Shown here: in pieces, positions 27,503-36,387 of the stretch
How positions within the stretch are numbered: the first letter of the stretch is position 1
Layout: each line of letters begins with the position of its first letter
Origin: Thiotrichales bacterium
Lineage (GTDB): Bacteria > Pseudomonadota > Gammaproteobacteria > Thiomicrospirales > Thiomicrospiraceae
Reading direction: 5' to 3'
Assembly: GCA_016936535.1 (NCBI GenBank)
Contig: JAFGXP010000028.1
Location: forward strand, 1 to 64,000
DNA: 64,000 bases
Notes under the pieces: model-generated
Databases searched by the model: none
The model's input: only the letters and a program-made list of their open reading frames with translations
What the model was told of the DNA's origin: nothing
Program-made: the position numbers and the translations under genes

Positions 27503-28162
27503 ATGAAATCTTGGATGCTATTGATTGGCCTGTTGACCTTGACGGTATCAGGTATGACGCAGGCGGCGGGTGGGCCCGCCATTGAGTTGGAAGATGCGCA
27601 AAATAATCTGCGTGATCAAGACTCTTTGCAACGCGGCGCAGTACTCTTCTCCAACTACTGCATGGCCTGTCATTCAGTGAAATACATGCGTTACAATCGC
27701 ATTGCCCGCGATTTGGGTTGGAGTGATGAGCAGGTTTTGCAAAATATGACGTTTAACCAAGCTCGTGCAGTGGATCACGTTATGACCCGAATGCAGGCGG
27801 GGGTTTCAACGGAAATTTTGGGAACCGAGCCTCCTGATCTTTCACTGATGGCGCGCCTTAAGGGTCCAGACTATATCTACACCTTTTTGCGTGCGTACCA
27901 ACTTGATGAAAATGGCAATTGGGACAACTCGGTTCTAAAAGGCACTTCCATGCCCAATGTATTAGAGTCGTTTCAACGTCATTCAACCCCAGAGGATTAT
28001 GCTCAGGCGGCACGCGACATCACCAATTTCTTGGAGTATGTGGGTGAACCGGCTAAGCTTGAACGTTACGATTTAGGTTGGAAGGTGATTCTGTTTCTCC
28101 TAGTGCTTCTCTTGCTGACCTATTTACTCAAGCGCGAATACTGGCGCGATATTAAACACTGA
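27503..28162 (+). CDS. petC: Cytochrome c1 subunit of the bc1 complex
   Basis: The 219-aa protein has a signal peptide (about 1-21) and one heme-binding CMACH (Cys53, Cys56, His57). A C-terminal membrane anchor (about 190-210) precedes KREYWRDIKH. MTRMQAGVSTEILGTEPPDLS supplies the expected region before the axial Met (likely in GTSMPNVLE). It completes petABC and is followed by a terminator. Confidence 0.95.
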   Translation: MKSWMLLIGLLTLTVSGMTQAAGGPAIELEDAQNNLRDQDSLQRGAVLFSNYCMACHSVKYMRYNRIARDLGWSDEQVLQNMTFNQARAVDHVMTRMQAGVSTEILGTEPPDLSLMARLKGPDYIYTFLRAYQLDENGNWDNSVLKGTSMPNVLESFQRHSTPEDYAQAARDITNFLEYVGEPAKLERYDLGWKVILFLLVLLLLTYLLKREYWRDIKH

Positions 28163-28191
28163 TCGTGATTCAGACGCTGGTCAAGGTCCTT

Positions 28192-28217
28192 AAGCCCGCA
28201 TTTATGCGGGCTTTTTT
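28192..28217 (+). terminator. Rho-independent terminator after petC
   Basis: AAGCCCGC and GCGGGCTT form an eight-base-pair stem with a six-base loop, followed by TTTT. It closes the petABC operon. Confidence 0.88.
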
Positions 28218-28223
28218 ATGTGG

Positions 28224-28259
28224 CTCAATTCTAAATTGAGTTCAGGCTATGGCTATAAT
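28224..28259 (+). promoter_or_regulatory. Palindrome and -10 box upstream of radA
   Basis: A perfect TATAAT lies at 28254-28259, 52 bases before radA. No good -35 box is present at 17 bases. Just upstream is the palindrome CTCAATT-CTA-AATTGAG (28224-28240), which could be an activator or repressor site. Both assignments are tentative. Confidence 0.35.
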
Positions 28260-28310
28260 AGGGCCACTCTTGAGCGCGCTTAGGCGCATATCGACAAGGA
28301 ATTCCTTCTG

Positions 28311-29681
28311 ATGGCTAAAGCCAAAATTGCTTATGTTTGTACCGATTGCGGTGCGGAATACGCCCAATGGGCTGGACAGTGCCAAGCCTGCAAATCTTGG
28401 AACACCTTAAAGGAATTGCGCCTGAGCAATGCGTCCAGCAAAAACACACGCACGGCCGGTAGCAGCTATAGCGGTGATGCAGGCTCGGTAGTACGTTCTT
28501 TAAAAGAGGTCGATTTAAGTGTGGTGCCGCGTATTGAAAGTGGCATGAGTGAGCTGGATCGTGTGCTCGGCGGCGGGATTGTTCCTGGTTCGGTGGTGTT
28601 GATTGGTGGCGATCCCGGGGTAGGTAAATCCTCGCTTTTATTGCAAGTTATGTGCGCGCTGAGTACTCGGATGGCCGTGTTATATGTAACGGGTGAAGAG
28701 TCTTTGCAGCAGGTTGCCAGTCGTGCGAAACGCATGGAGCTTCCTGATGAGCAGTTACGATTATTGACCCAGACCGATGTTGAAGCGATTGCTCAAGCGG
28801 CACAGGTGGAGGCGCCAAAGGTGATGGTGGTGGATTCGATTCAAACCATGCAGCTTGCGGAAGTCGGTTCAGCCGCAGGTGGCGTTTCACAAGTGCGTGA
28901 AAGTGCCGCCTTTCTGACGCGTTTCGCCAAACAAAATAATATTGCGATTTTTTTGGTGGGCCATGTCACCAAGTCTGGCGAGGTCGCCGGACCGCGCGTT
29001 TTGGAGCACATTGTCGATACGGTACTGTTTTTAGAAGGCCAATCCGACAGTCGCTTCCGTACCTTGCGTGCAATGAAAAACCGTTTTGGGGCCGTCAATG
29101 AGTTAGGCGTGTTTGCCATGACAGAGAAAGGGATGAAGCAAATTAAAAATCCATCTGCGATTTTCTTGAGTCGAGGAGATGAACCAGCACCAGGATCGGT
29201 GGTGATGGTGATTTGGGAAGGCTCTCGGCCGCTTTTGGTTGAGATTCAAGCCTTGGTTGATGAGTCGCCATATGGCGCCCCTAAGCGGGTTACGGTTGGT
29301 TTAGAACAGAATCGTCTGGCGATGTTGTTGGCGGTTCTGCATCGACACGGTGGTGTGCAAGCTGGAGATCAAGATGTTTATGTCAATGTGGTCGGTGGCG
29401 TCAAGGTGTTTGAAACCAGCGCGGATTTGGCTTTACTGTCGGCCATTTTATCGAGCATGCGCAATCGTGCCTTGCCACAGGAACTGATTATTTTTGGCGA
29501 AGTGGGATTGGCCGGTGAGATTCGTCCGGTGCCCAGTGGTCAAGAGCGATTATTTGAAGCGGCAAAACATGGCTTTAAGCAAGCGATTGTTCCGTTGACT
29601 AATGTGCCCAAAGCGGGGATTCCTGGGATGCAAATTACTGGGGTGCGCAGTTTGCAGCAGGCTTTAGATGCCTTGCCTTAG
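28311..29681 (+). CDS. radA: DNA repair protein RadA
   Basis: RadA is a RecA-like, DnaB-type helicase that drives branch migration in recombination. The 456-aa protein has a C4 zinc finger at about 10-27 (CTDCGAEYAQWAGQCQAC), Walker A GGDPGVGKSS near residue 100, and the RadA-specific KNRFG motif. The C-terminal Lon-protease-like domain ends with GEIRPVPSGQERLFEAAKHG. Length and order match the family. It is probably a single-gene unit. Confidence 0.96.
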   Translation: MAKAKIAYVCTDCGAEYAQWAGQCQACKSWNTLKELRLSNASSKNTRTAGSSYSGDAGSVVRSLKEVDLSVVPRIESGMSELDRVLGGGIVPGSVVLIGGDPGVGKSSLLLQVMCALSTRMAVLYVTGEESLQQVASRAKRMELPDEQLRLLTQTDVEAIAQAAQVEAPKVMVVDSIQTMQLAEVGSAAGGVSQVRESAAFLTRFAKQNNIAIFLVGHVTKSGEVAGPRVLEHIVDTVLFLEGQSDSRFRTLRAMKNRFGAVNELGVFAMTEKGMKQIKNPSAIFLSRGDEPAPGSVVMVIWEGSRPLLVEIQALVDESPYGAPKRVTVGLEQNRLAMLLAVLHRHGGVQAGDQDVYVNVVGGVKVFETSADLALLSAILSSMRNRALPQELIIFGEVGLAGEIRPVPSGQERLFEAAKHGFKQAIVPLTNVPKAGIPGMQITGVRSLQQALDALP

Positions 29682-29795
29682 CCCTGATATTAGAGCATTC
29701 AGGCATAAACGAATTTGATTATGTGCATTTTTGTCAAAGGTAAAATAGCTGCCAGATTGGGCTCTTGACAACAACGGGCTCACTGAGGAGAGACA

Positions 29796-31064
29796 ATGAA
29801 ATTTAAAAAAAGCGTAATAGGATTGGGTATTCTGGGTGTTTCAGGTTGGGTGCAAGCCTCCGGATTTGCCTTAATTGAGCAGAGTGCCAGTGGGCAAGGT
29901 ACCTCTTACGCCGGCGCAGCGGCCAGTGCGGAAGATGCAAGTATTCTGTGGTTTAACCCTGCGGGCTTAACCCAAGTTCAAGACAACCAGTTGATTGGCG
30001 CGGCCCATGTCATTGCACCGAGTGCCGCATTTCGCAACCAAGGATCCCGCATCGTTTTTAATCAAGAGCCTCTGCGCGGTGCAGATGGGGATGGTGCTCA
30101 AACCAGTGTCGTGCCAAATTTTTATTGGAAAAGCCGTTATCAAGATTTAGATTTTGGAGTGGGTATCAATGTGCCTTTTGGTTCGAGCATTGAATACGAC
30201 CAAGACTGGGTCGGTCGTTACCATGCAGTCTATACATCGACTACCACCGTGAATATTAACCCAGCAATTGCTACGCGGCTAACGCCCAATCTTGCCTTCG
30301 GAATGGGCGTTAACTTTCAATACATCGATGTCAATCTAACGCAAAAAATTGATTTTGGTTTGACCTCTACCCCGCAAGAAAATGATGGCTATGCCGATTT
30401 GCAAGCCGATGGCTGGGGCTTGGGGTTTAATTTTGGTTTCTTATACACCTTTGCGAATCAAGCGCAGTTAGGCTTAAGCTATCGCTCGGAAATTGAACAT
30501 CGGGCCGATGGCCGCGCTGACTTCACCGTGCCGACGAATGTGACCAGTGCACAATATGCCGACCAGTCGATTGAATCCAGCGTTACACTTCCAGCCACCG
30601 CTTCTATCAGTCTCGCCTATCCTTACGATTCACAGTTGACCTTGCTTGCGGATGCCACTTGGACGGGCTGGTCCAGCTTTGATGAACTGCGGATTGAATT
30701 TGCCAATAAGAGCGATTCGGTGCAGCCGGAGCAATGGCGTGATGTCATGCGGTATTCCGTTGGAGCGCTTTATCAGCTGTCGCCGCAATGGATTTTGCGC
30801 ACAGGTTTTGCCTATGACCAAACCCCGATTCCGAACCCTACTTTGCGAACCCCGCGCATCCCAGACAGCGACCGACTTTGGCTGTCGATTGGAGCAGGAT
30901 ATCAATGGCAGAAAAATCTACGATTGGATGTGGCCTATAGCCATCTTTGGGGAGGGCAGGAGAAAATCGACGCCTTGGATGCCGATACCGAACAACATCG
31001 CTTAATCGGAACCTTTGATACCAAAGTGGATATTCTCAGCGCTCAGCTGGTTTGGAGTTATTAA
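29796..31064 (+). CDS. FadL/OmpP1-family outer-membrane channel
   Basis: The 422-aa protein has a signal peptide ending at about 21 (GWVQA). The mature N-terminus SGFALIEQSASGQGTSYAGA matches the plug region of FadL, with GAAASAEDASILWFNPAGLT the classical OMPP1 motif (quoted in part). The rest is an amphipathic beta-barrel ending in LSAQLVWSY, a proper outer-membrane insertion end. FadL proteins import long-chain fatty acids or other hydrophobic compounds. Its stop overlaps the start of the lipase gene, which suggests fatty-acid uptake after lipid cleavage. Confidence 0.92.
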   Translation: MKFKKSVIGLGILGVSGWVQASGFALIEQSASGQGTSYAGAAASAEDASILWFNPAGLTQVQDNQLIGAAHVIAPSAAFRNQGSRIVFNQEPLRGADGDGAQTSVVPNFYWKSRYQDLDFGVGINVPFGSSIEYDQDWVGRYHAVYTSTTTVNINPAIATRLTPNLAFGMGVNFQYIDVNLTQKIDFGLTSTPQENDGYADLQADGWGLGFNFGFLYTFANQAQLGLSYRSEIEHRADGRADFTVPTNVTSAQYADQSIESSVTLPATASISLAYPYDSQLTLLADATWTGWSSFDELRIEFANKSDSVQPEQWRDVMRYSVGALYQLSPQWILRTGFAYDQTPIPNPTLRTPRIPDSDRLWLSIGAGYQWQKNLRLDVAYSHLWGGQEKIDALDADTEQHRLIGTFDTKVDILSAQLVWSY

Positions 31065-33100
31065 TGAATAATATTGTTTTACAGTCTTCTGTTTCGCGAT
31101 TTAAACCCGCCATGCGCCACTCGATTTTCAGCGCGACACTGCTGGCGTTGATGATTGGGTTAAGTGGATGTGGTGGCAGTGATCAGAAGGTCAATCTGCA
31201 ACCAACGGCCGCTACCGAAGATCAGCAAGCAGCCACCCGTGGCTCTGTAATTATGGATTTTGCTAACGGCGATATCCCGTTTCCGCACGATGCACTCTTC
31301 TTAGGTAGCGAAGATGGCACCCTGAATTTACCGGTTGCGAACGCATCGGACTTTAGTGACCCGCGCGTTGCCTTGAATACTCTGGATGGGTTTTCAACCA
31401 GTGCACCAATCAGTTTTAAGGTCAGTAAAGCGCTGGAAGTTCGGGATCAAAACCTCAATGGTGTGATTGATGGTCTGGAAACTTCGGTGCGGCTCTATCG
31501 CTTGGGGGTGGATGCTCAGGGACGACCAACGGTTGAAGCGACGCTGCAGCTGGGAGTGGATTACTTTGTTACAGTCGCGGATGCGCAGTCTGAAGCCAAA
31601 AATGTTGCAATCTTGCCATTGCGTCCTTTAGCGGCGCAAAGTCAGTATTTGATTACCGTCAATCAGGCGCTCATTGATCAAAACGGTCAAGCGCTTGGAA
31701 AAAGTTTGATTTATCAAGCGCTCTCTTCTGCGCAACCCTTACCGGATAGCCTGCAAGCCTTGGCTCCTTTGCAGCAACTGACGTTGGCACAGTTAAACGC
31801 GCTGCAGCAGCAAGGTCAAACAGTCGATAACGTGATTGCGTCATGGAGTTTTCGTACTCAATCTATTGCAACGGTCTTGAACGAATTGCAAAAAAAGCAA
31901 ACGGCTAATCAAAGTTTAGAACTTGCCGATAGCGGTCTGGATACTCGTGCGGTTGGTGCAAGTGGGGCGGCTCAAATTTGGGTTGGAAAGATGACATTAC
32001 CCTACTACGGCGGAGTGCCATCGCAAACTAATCCCAGTGCGCCTTTAAGTCAGTTTTGGCGTGCCGAAAATGGTGGTTTTTTAACGGCATTTAATCCGCA
32101 GGTACAAACCCAAACGCAGCAAACCATACCGGTTCTGATGACGGTACCCAAGGTGGGGACTAAGCCGGAGAGTGGGTGGCCCGTCGTTCTTTTTCAGCAC
32201 GGTATTACACAAAACCGCACTAACCTTCTGGCGGTCGCTGATGCTCTCGCTGCGGCCGGTTTTGCGGCGGTTGCCATTGATATGCCTTTACACGGCGTGA
32301 CCGACAGCCAAAATCCGTTTTATGCAGCCAATACGGAGCGAACTTTTAATGTCGATTATGACGGTGTTGCCGGTGCGGATCCTTCAGGAAATTATTTCAT
32401 TAATTTTCGTAATCTTTTAGTGACCCGCGATAACCTTCGCCAAGCGGTGGCCGATTTGATTGAGCTGCGCTCTGCTTTAGAAAATCATGCCAGTGCCGGC
32501 TTATTGGATACGGCCCAGTTAAGTTTTGTTGGGCACTCTCTTGGCGCGATGGTTGGCGCGGTTTATCAAAGCTTGCAACCGAGTGATGCCGCGGTTTACG
32601 CCATGCCCGGCACACAAATGGCCTATTTATTGGCGGGTTCTGCGAATTTTGGGCCAGTGATTGCACAGGGCTTGCAAGCACAAGGAATTGAAGTGGGTTC
32701 TGCCGCTTACCAACAGTTTTTATTGGTGGCACAGACGGTAGTGGACTCGGCTGATCCGGTAAACGCGCTGCAAAATTTGGCGAATCCCAGCTTGTTGCTC
32801 AGTGTGGTGGGCGATGGTGCCGCAAATTTACCCGACCAGACTATTCCGAATCGAGTGTTTGGCGCACCCTTGGCGGGAACAGAGCCTTGGATTGCTTTGC
32901 AAGCCTTGCCTGCCGTCAGTGACAGCCAAGCGCTCCCAGCTGGAAAAGGGGTTTTACGATTTACCGATGGGGATCATGCCTCTATCTTGTCACCTGCGGC
33001 AAGTCCTATCGTGACGCAGACGATGCAAGAGGCGATGGCCAGTTTTTTGCAAAGTCGAGGAATGGCGGTGCAGGTTTCTCAAAACAGTGACCTGCAATAA
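31064..33100 (+). CDS. VolA/Pla-1-type surface lipase (lipoprotein)
   Basis: The 678-aa product starts at an ATG overlapping the upstream stop, with GGAG six bases before it. A hydrophobic export signal ends in LSGC, a lipobox, at about residue 36, so the protein is probably lipidated. The N-terminal part (IMDFANGDIPFPHDALFLGS) fits the Lipase_bact_N domain. The second half is an alpha/beta-hydrolase with VVLFQHGITQNRTNL and the nucleophile elbow FVGHSLGAMVG. In Vibrio cholerae the surface lysophospholipase gene volA is likewise beside fadL. The substrate here is inferred from that relationship. Confidence 0.85.
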   Translation: MNNIVLQSSVSRFKPAMRHSIFSATLLALMIGLSGCGGSDQKVNLQPTAATEDQQAATRGSVIMDFANGDIPFPHDALFLGSEDGTLNLPVANASDFSDPRVALNTLDGFSTSAPISFKVSKALEVRDQNLNGVIDGLETSVRLYRLGVDAQGRPTVEATLQLGVDYFVTVADAQSEAKNVAILPLRPLAAQSQYLITVNQALIDQNGQALGKSLIYQALSSAQPLPDSLQALAPLQQLTLAQLNALQQQGQTVDNVIASWSFRTQSIATVLNELQKKQTANQSLELADSGLDTRAVGASGAAQIWVGKMTLPYYGGVPSQTNPSAPLSQFWRAENGGFLTAFNPQVQTQTQQTIPVLMTVPKVGTKPESGWPVVLFQHGITQNRTNLLAVADALAAAGFAAVAIDMPLHGVTDSQNPFYAANTERTFNVDYDGVAGADPSGNYFINFRNLLVTRDNLRQAVADLIELRSALENHASAGLLDTAQLSFVGHSLGAMVGAVYQSLQPSDAAVYAMPGTQMAYLLAGSANFGPVIAQGLQAQGIEVGSAAYQQFLLVAQTVVDSADPVNALQNLANPSLLLSVVGDGAANLPDQTIPNRVFGAPLAGTEPWIALQALPAVSDSQALPAGKGVLRFTDGDHASILSPAASPIVTQTMQEAMASFLQSRGMAVQVSQNSDLQ

Positions 33101-33132
33101 AGCGCCTCTTAAAGGTGAGAACAGTCTTTCAT

Positions 33133-33165
33133 AAAAAAACCGGCAGAATTTCAGCCGGTTTTTTT
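33133..33165. terminator. Bidirectional terminator
   Basis: AAAAAAACCGGC and GCCGGTTTTTTT form a stem with a nine-base loop and have A/T tracts on both sides. It lies between the lipase gene and the convergent inositol-phosphatase gene and can serve both. Confidence 0.88.
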
Positions 33166-33192
33166 ATAGGTAGGCAAGTGCCAAAACGAATT

Positions 33193-34017
33193 TTAGCGCT
33201 GGGGAATTTGCAGATAGCTTTGCCATTGCTCAAACAGCTCTGGCGTGGTTGCAGCCACAGCCGAGCGCTTTTGTACCTTGGCGGTAAAGACGGATTCACC
33301 GTCTAGGGTACAACTTTGCCCGCCGGCCTCATGCAAAATCAGGTAACCGGCGGCATAGTCCCAAAGATGCTGCGAGCCATGAAGATATAGGTGGCCGCGC
33401 CCCGCCGCAACCCAGCACCAATCCAATGCCACCGAGCCAAAGCTGCGTTGAGACCCATAAGGGTTATCTTGAATAATGCGAATCGCCAGCTCGGGTTCTA
33501 GGCGTTTAAAGTCAATTAAACCACTGGTTTGTTTGAGTGTTTTTTTGGCGGTTTTGGCAATCAATTGCTGGTCGTTGAGCTCTGCCCCCTGGCCTAAACG
33601 CGCGGCAAACAGTTCATCACGGTCTGGATCATAAACCAAGCCGACAACCAGGCGGCCTTGAATCAACAGCGCCAAGGAAGCCGAATAGACCGGAATGCCA
33701 CTGGCAAAATTGCTGGTACCATCAACCGGATCAAATACCCAGCAGCCAAAAGGATTTTGCAACGCGGCTTCTTGTTCCGCCGCTGTCATCTCTTCGCCTA
33801 AAAAAGCAAATTCCGGCCAGTGCTGCCGTAAAAAATGCTGGGTGTGTTTTTGCATTTGTAAATCCGCTTCGGTCAGCAGACTGCCATCTTGTTTCTCTTG
33901 AAAGCTGACTTGGCGAAAGCGGCTGCGCATCTCTTGATCACCAAGTCGGCGCAGGCCGTTTTTGAGCAGTTGCCAAGTACCGACTTGGCTGAAAGGGTGT
34001 TTAATCATGGGTGGCAT
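33193..34017 (-). CDS. Inositol monophosphatase-family phosphatase
   Basis: The 274-aa product carries the metal and catalytic motifs of the family: FAFLGEEM, WVFDPVDGTSNFASGIP with the Asp pair, and LWDYAAGYLILHEAGG. The substrate could be inositol phosphate, fructose bisphosphate, histidinol phosphate or PAP; sequence alone does not decide. The start at 34017 overlaps the upstream CNNM-type gene; a second ATG at 34008 is also possible. It is probably translated together with that gene. Confidence 0.88.
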   Translation of the reverse strand: MPPMIKHPFSQVGTWQLLKNGLRRLGDQEMRSRFRQVSFQEKQDGSLLTEADLQMQKHTQHFLRQHWPEFAFLGEEMTAAEQEAALQNPFGCWVFDPVDGTSNFASGIPVYSASLALLIQGRLVVGLVYDPDRDELFAARLGQGAELNDQQLIAKTAKKTLKQTSGLIDFKRLEPELAIRIIQDNPYGSQRSFGSVALDWCWVAAGRGHLYLHGSQHLWDYAAGYLILHEAGGQSCTLDGESVFTAKVQKRSAVAATTPELFEQWQSYLQIPQR

Positions 34018-35299
34018 GTCTTATTTTAGGCTCAGTGTAAAAAGAGAGTTTGACTTGTTCTATCGCATTTTTAGAGATTTTTGTGACCTCAAATACGTAG
34101 TCGTCGACCTTAATGCAGGTCCCTAACGGTGGGATGAATTCAAGCGTTTCTTGAATTAAACCATTGATGGTTTTGGGGCCATCGGTTGGTAGGTCGAGTT
34201 CGTAGAGTTTGTTGAGGTCACGAATGAACTCAGAGGCATCAATCAGCATACAGCCGTCTTCAAGCATTTCGACGGTTTCGATAATCGGTTTGGCCTTGGA
34301 GTCGGTGGACAGTTTGCCGACAATTTCTTCCAGCAAATCTTCCATAGTCAGTAAGCCTTGCAAATCGCCGTATTCATCGACAATCAATGCCATGCGTCGC
34401 TTCTTCTGATTGAACTTGCCAAGCTGAACGCTCAGGGAGGTGGTCTCGGGAATAAAGTACGCCGGACGGGTAATTTTCACCAGGTCTTTTAGGCTCACAT
34501 CGGCACGCATCAGCAAGGGCAGGGCGCGGCGTAGGTTTAAAATGCCGATCAGCTCTTCATCCAGAGAGCCTCGATAGAGTGGCACTCGGGTGTAGGGGGA
34601 TTTTTGCAACTGTTTGAGGATTTCTTCAAATGGCTGTTCTAGGTCGATGGCAAAAATGTCTTGTTTAGGTACCATGACATCTTCAACGGTGACACTTTCC
34701 AGCTGCAAAACGCTGCTGAGCATGGAACGATAGTGTGCCGGCAGTTGGCTGGTCGCTTCATTGATAAGTGTTTGTAATTCTTCTGGGCTGAGCGAGTGGC
34801 CGTCTTGGTGGTGCTGAACCTTGACACGAAACAGGCGCAAAAAATTGTTAGCAAAAAAATTGACCAACCAGACCAGAGGCAACAAAATTTTGAGCAAGGG
34901 TGTCAGAATAAAGGCAGCGGGGTAGGCAATTTTTTCAGGGTAAAGAGCGGCGAGTGTTTTGGGAGCCACTTCCCCAAATACCAAAATGACCATGGTCAGT
35001 AAGCCTGCCGCCAGTGCAATGCCGGCTTCGCCGATGAGTTTCATGGCGATGATGGTGGCAATCGATGAGGCTAAAATATTGACAAAATTGTTCCCCAACA
35101 AAATCACGCCCAAAAGGCGGTCGGGCTTTTCGAGCAACTTAGAGACGAGAATTGCCCCTTTGTGGCCGGATTTAACCTTGTGTTTGAGGCGATAGCGATT
35201 GAGTGCCATCATGCTGGTTTCTGAGCTGGAAAACATGCCAGAGAGAATCACCAGCACCCCTAAGATGCCAAACAGAACGGAAATATCGAGAGAATTCAA
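34001..35299 (-). CDS. CNNM/CorC-type (HlyC/CorC family) membrane protein
   Basis: The 432-aa protein has an N-terminal DUF21/CNNM membrane domain with four helices (about 5-150, including FSSSETSMMALNRYRLKHK and GEVAPKTLAALYPEKIAYP). A CBS pair follows at about 205-325 (VTVEDVMVPKQDIFAID, ALIVDEYGDLQGLLTMEDLLEEIVG in part). A C-terminal CorC/HlyC domain ends the chain. Such proteins are linked to Mg2+ or Co2+ efflux. In E. coli the relative YfjD lies next to ypjD and ffh, the same neighbours as here. Confidence 0.92.
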   Translation of the reverse strand: MNSLDISVLFGILGVLVILSGMFSSSETSMMALNRYRLKHKVKSGHKGAILVSKLLEKPDRLLGVILLGNNFVNILASSIATIIAMKLIGEAGIALAAGLLTMVILVFGEVAPKTLAALYPEKIAYPAAFILTPLLKILLPLVWLVNFFANNFLRLFRVKVQHHQDGHSLSPEELQTLINEATSQLPAHYRSMLSSVLQLESVTVEDVMVPKQDIFAIDLEQPFEEILKQLQKSPYTRVPLYRGSLDEELIGILNLRRALPLLMRADVSLKDLVKITRPAYFIPETTSLSVQLGKFNQKKRRMALIVDEYGDLQGLLTMEDLLEEIVGKLSTDSKAKPIIETVEMLEDGCMLIDASEFIRDLNKLYELDLPTDGPKTINGLIQETLEFIPPLGTCIKVDDYVFEVTKISKNAIEQVKLSFYTEPKIRHATHD

Positions 35300-35386
35300 G
35301 TAAGTACCATTTGCGTAAATAGAGGGGCTAAATTATAAGGGTTGAAGGGCGAGATACAAAGCCCGATTACACTGCGTCTCTTAAGT

Positions 35387-36184
35387 TTAATCATACAGAA
35401 CGTGCAGAATCAACTCCGTACCAATAAAGCTGATAATCAACAGCGCATAAGCCCACACTATATAACGAACCGCTTTTTGTCCGCGCCAGCCTGAGCGATA
35501 GTGGCCAATCAAAAACCAACCGTAAACCAGCCAAGAGAGTATCGCGAAAAAGGTTTTATGAACTAAATGTTGAGCAAATAGGTCTTCAACAAAAAACGCA
35601 CCGCTGAGGAGGGCAAAACTGAGCAGAACAAAGCCAATCACGACCAGCTTTAACATTAACTGTTCCATTTCCTGTAAAGGTGGCAGAGCGCGCATGAGGT
35701 TGCTAAGTTGCTTTTTACGAAAACGTTGCTCTTGAATGGAGTACAAAATGGCCTGCGCGGTGGCAATGCCGAGCATACTGTAAGCCGCAATCGAAATCAG
35801 AATGTGGCTACCCAGTGCAACCGGTAACTCAACGGTTGCTTGAAAACCAATCGGTAAGAGTGCCGTCAGGGTTGCCATCGGAAAAACAAAAATACCTAGG
35901 GTTTCGCAAGCCGTTTTTAGACTTAAATAAAGCAAAATCAAACTCGCTAAGAGCGCAATCATCGAAATGGCATTGCTGAGACTGAAAGCAAAATGCCCCT
36001 GCCAAAGCGTTTGACTGAGCGAAAATAGGTGCAACAAGGTGGCAATGCTAACGAGGAACAAAATACGATGACGTTGAAAAGTGCCATCGAGACGATCGAC
36101 CCAACGGATTTTGCGCCAAATAAAAAGTGTGGCAAATAAGTATAGAAGACTGGCGGACAGTGCAGTAAAGCTACTCAGTAGCAT
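35387..36184 (-). CDS. CcsA/YpjD-type inner-membrane protein
   Basis: The 265-aa protein has eight hydrophobic segments and belongs to the cytochrome c assembly (CcsA/CcmC-like) superfamily. HILISIAAYSMLGIATAQAIL carries a histidine, and later HLVHKTFFAILSWLVYGWFLIGHYRSGWRG (quoted in part as HKTFFAILSWLVYG) contains two more that may contact heme. E. coli YpjD, next to ffh, is the nearest named relative and has no settled role. Divergent from ffh. Confidence 0.87.
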   Translation of the reverse strand: MLLSSFTALSASLLYLFATLFIWRKIRWVDRLDGTFQRHRILFLVSIATLLHLFSLSQTLWQGHFAFSLSNAISMIALLASLILLYLSLKTACETLGIFVFPMATLTALLPIGFQATVELPVALGSHILISIAAYSMLGIATAQAILYSIQEQRFRKKQLSNLMRALPPLQEMEQLMLKLVVIGFVLLSFALLSGAFFVEDLFAQHLVHKTFFAILSWLVYGWFLIGHYRSGWRGQKAVRYIVWAYALLIISFIGTELILHVLYD

Positions 36185-36265
36185 AGGATTCCCTTGTTGA
36201 ACTCAGCTCAGCAAAACACTGACTGAGCAACCTATTGAGTGGAGTCGCGCGGTAACGCGGAAACG

Positions 36266-36294
36266 TCAACACGACATAATGAAATGTTTATAAT
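36266..36294 (+). promoter_or_regulatory. Promoter of ffh
   Basis: TATAAT at 36289-36294 is perfect. TCAACA at 36266-36271 matches the -35 consensus in four of six positions at the ideal 17-base spacing. The transcript would have a leader of about 85 bases before the ffh ATG at 36388. Confidence 0.6.
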
Positions 36295-36387
36295 AGCGGA
36301 ATTATTTTTTGATGAGAAGAGCACGGTTTTCGTGCTGAAAACAAAAGACGCCTTAATTGTGAAAAAAGGCGCTTTGTGGAGCCAATC

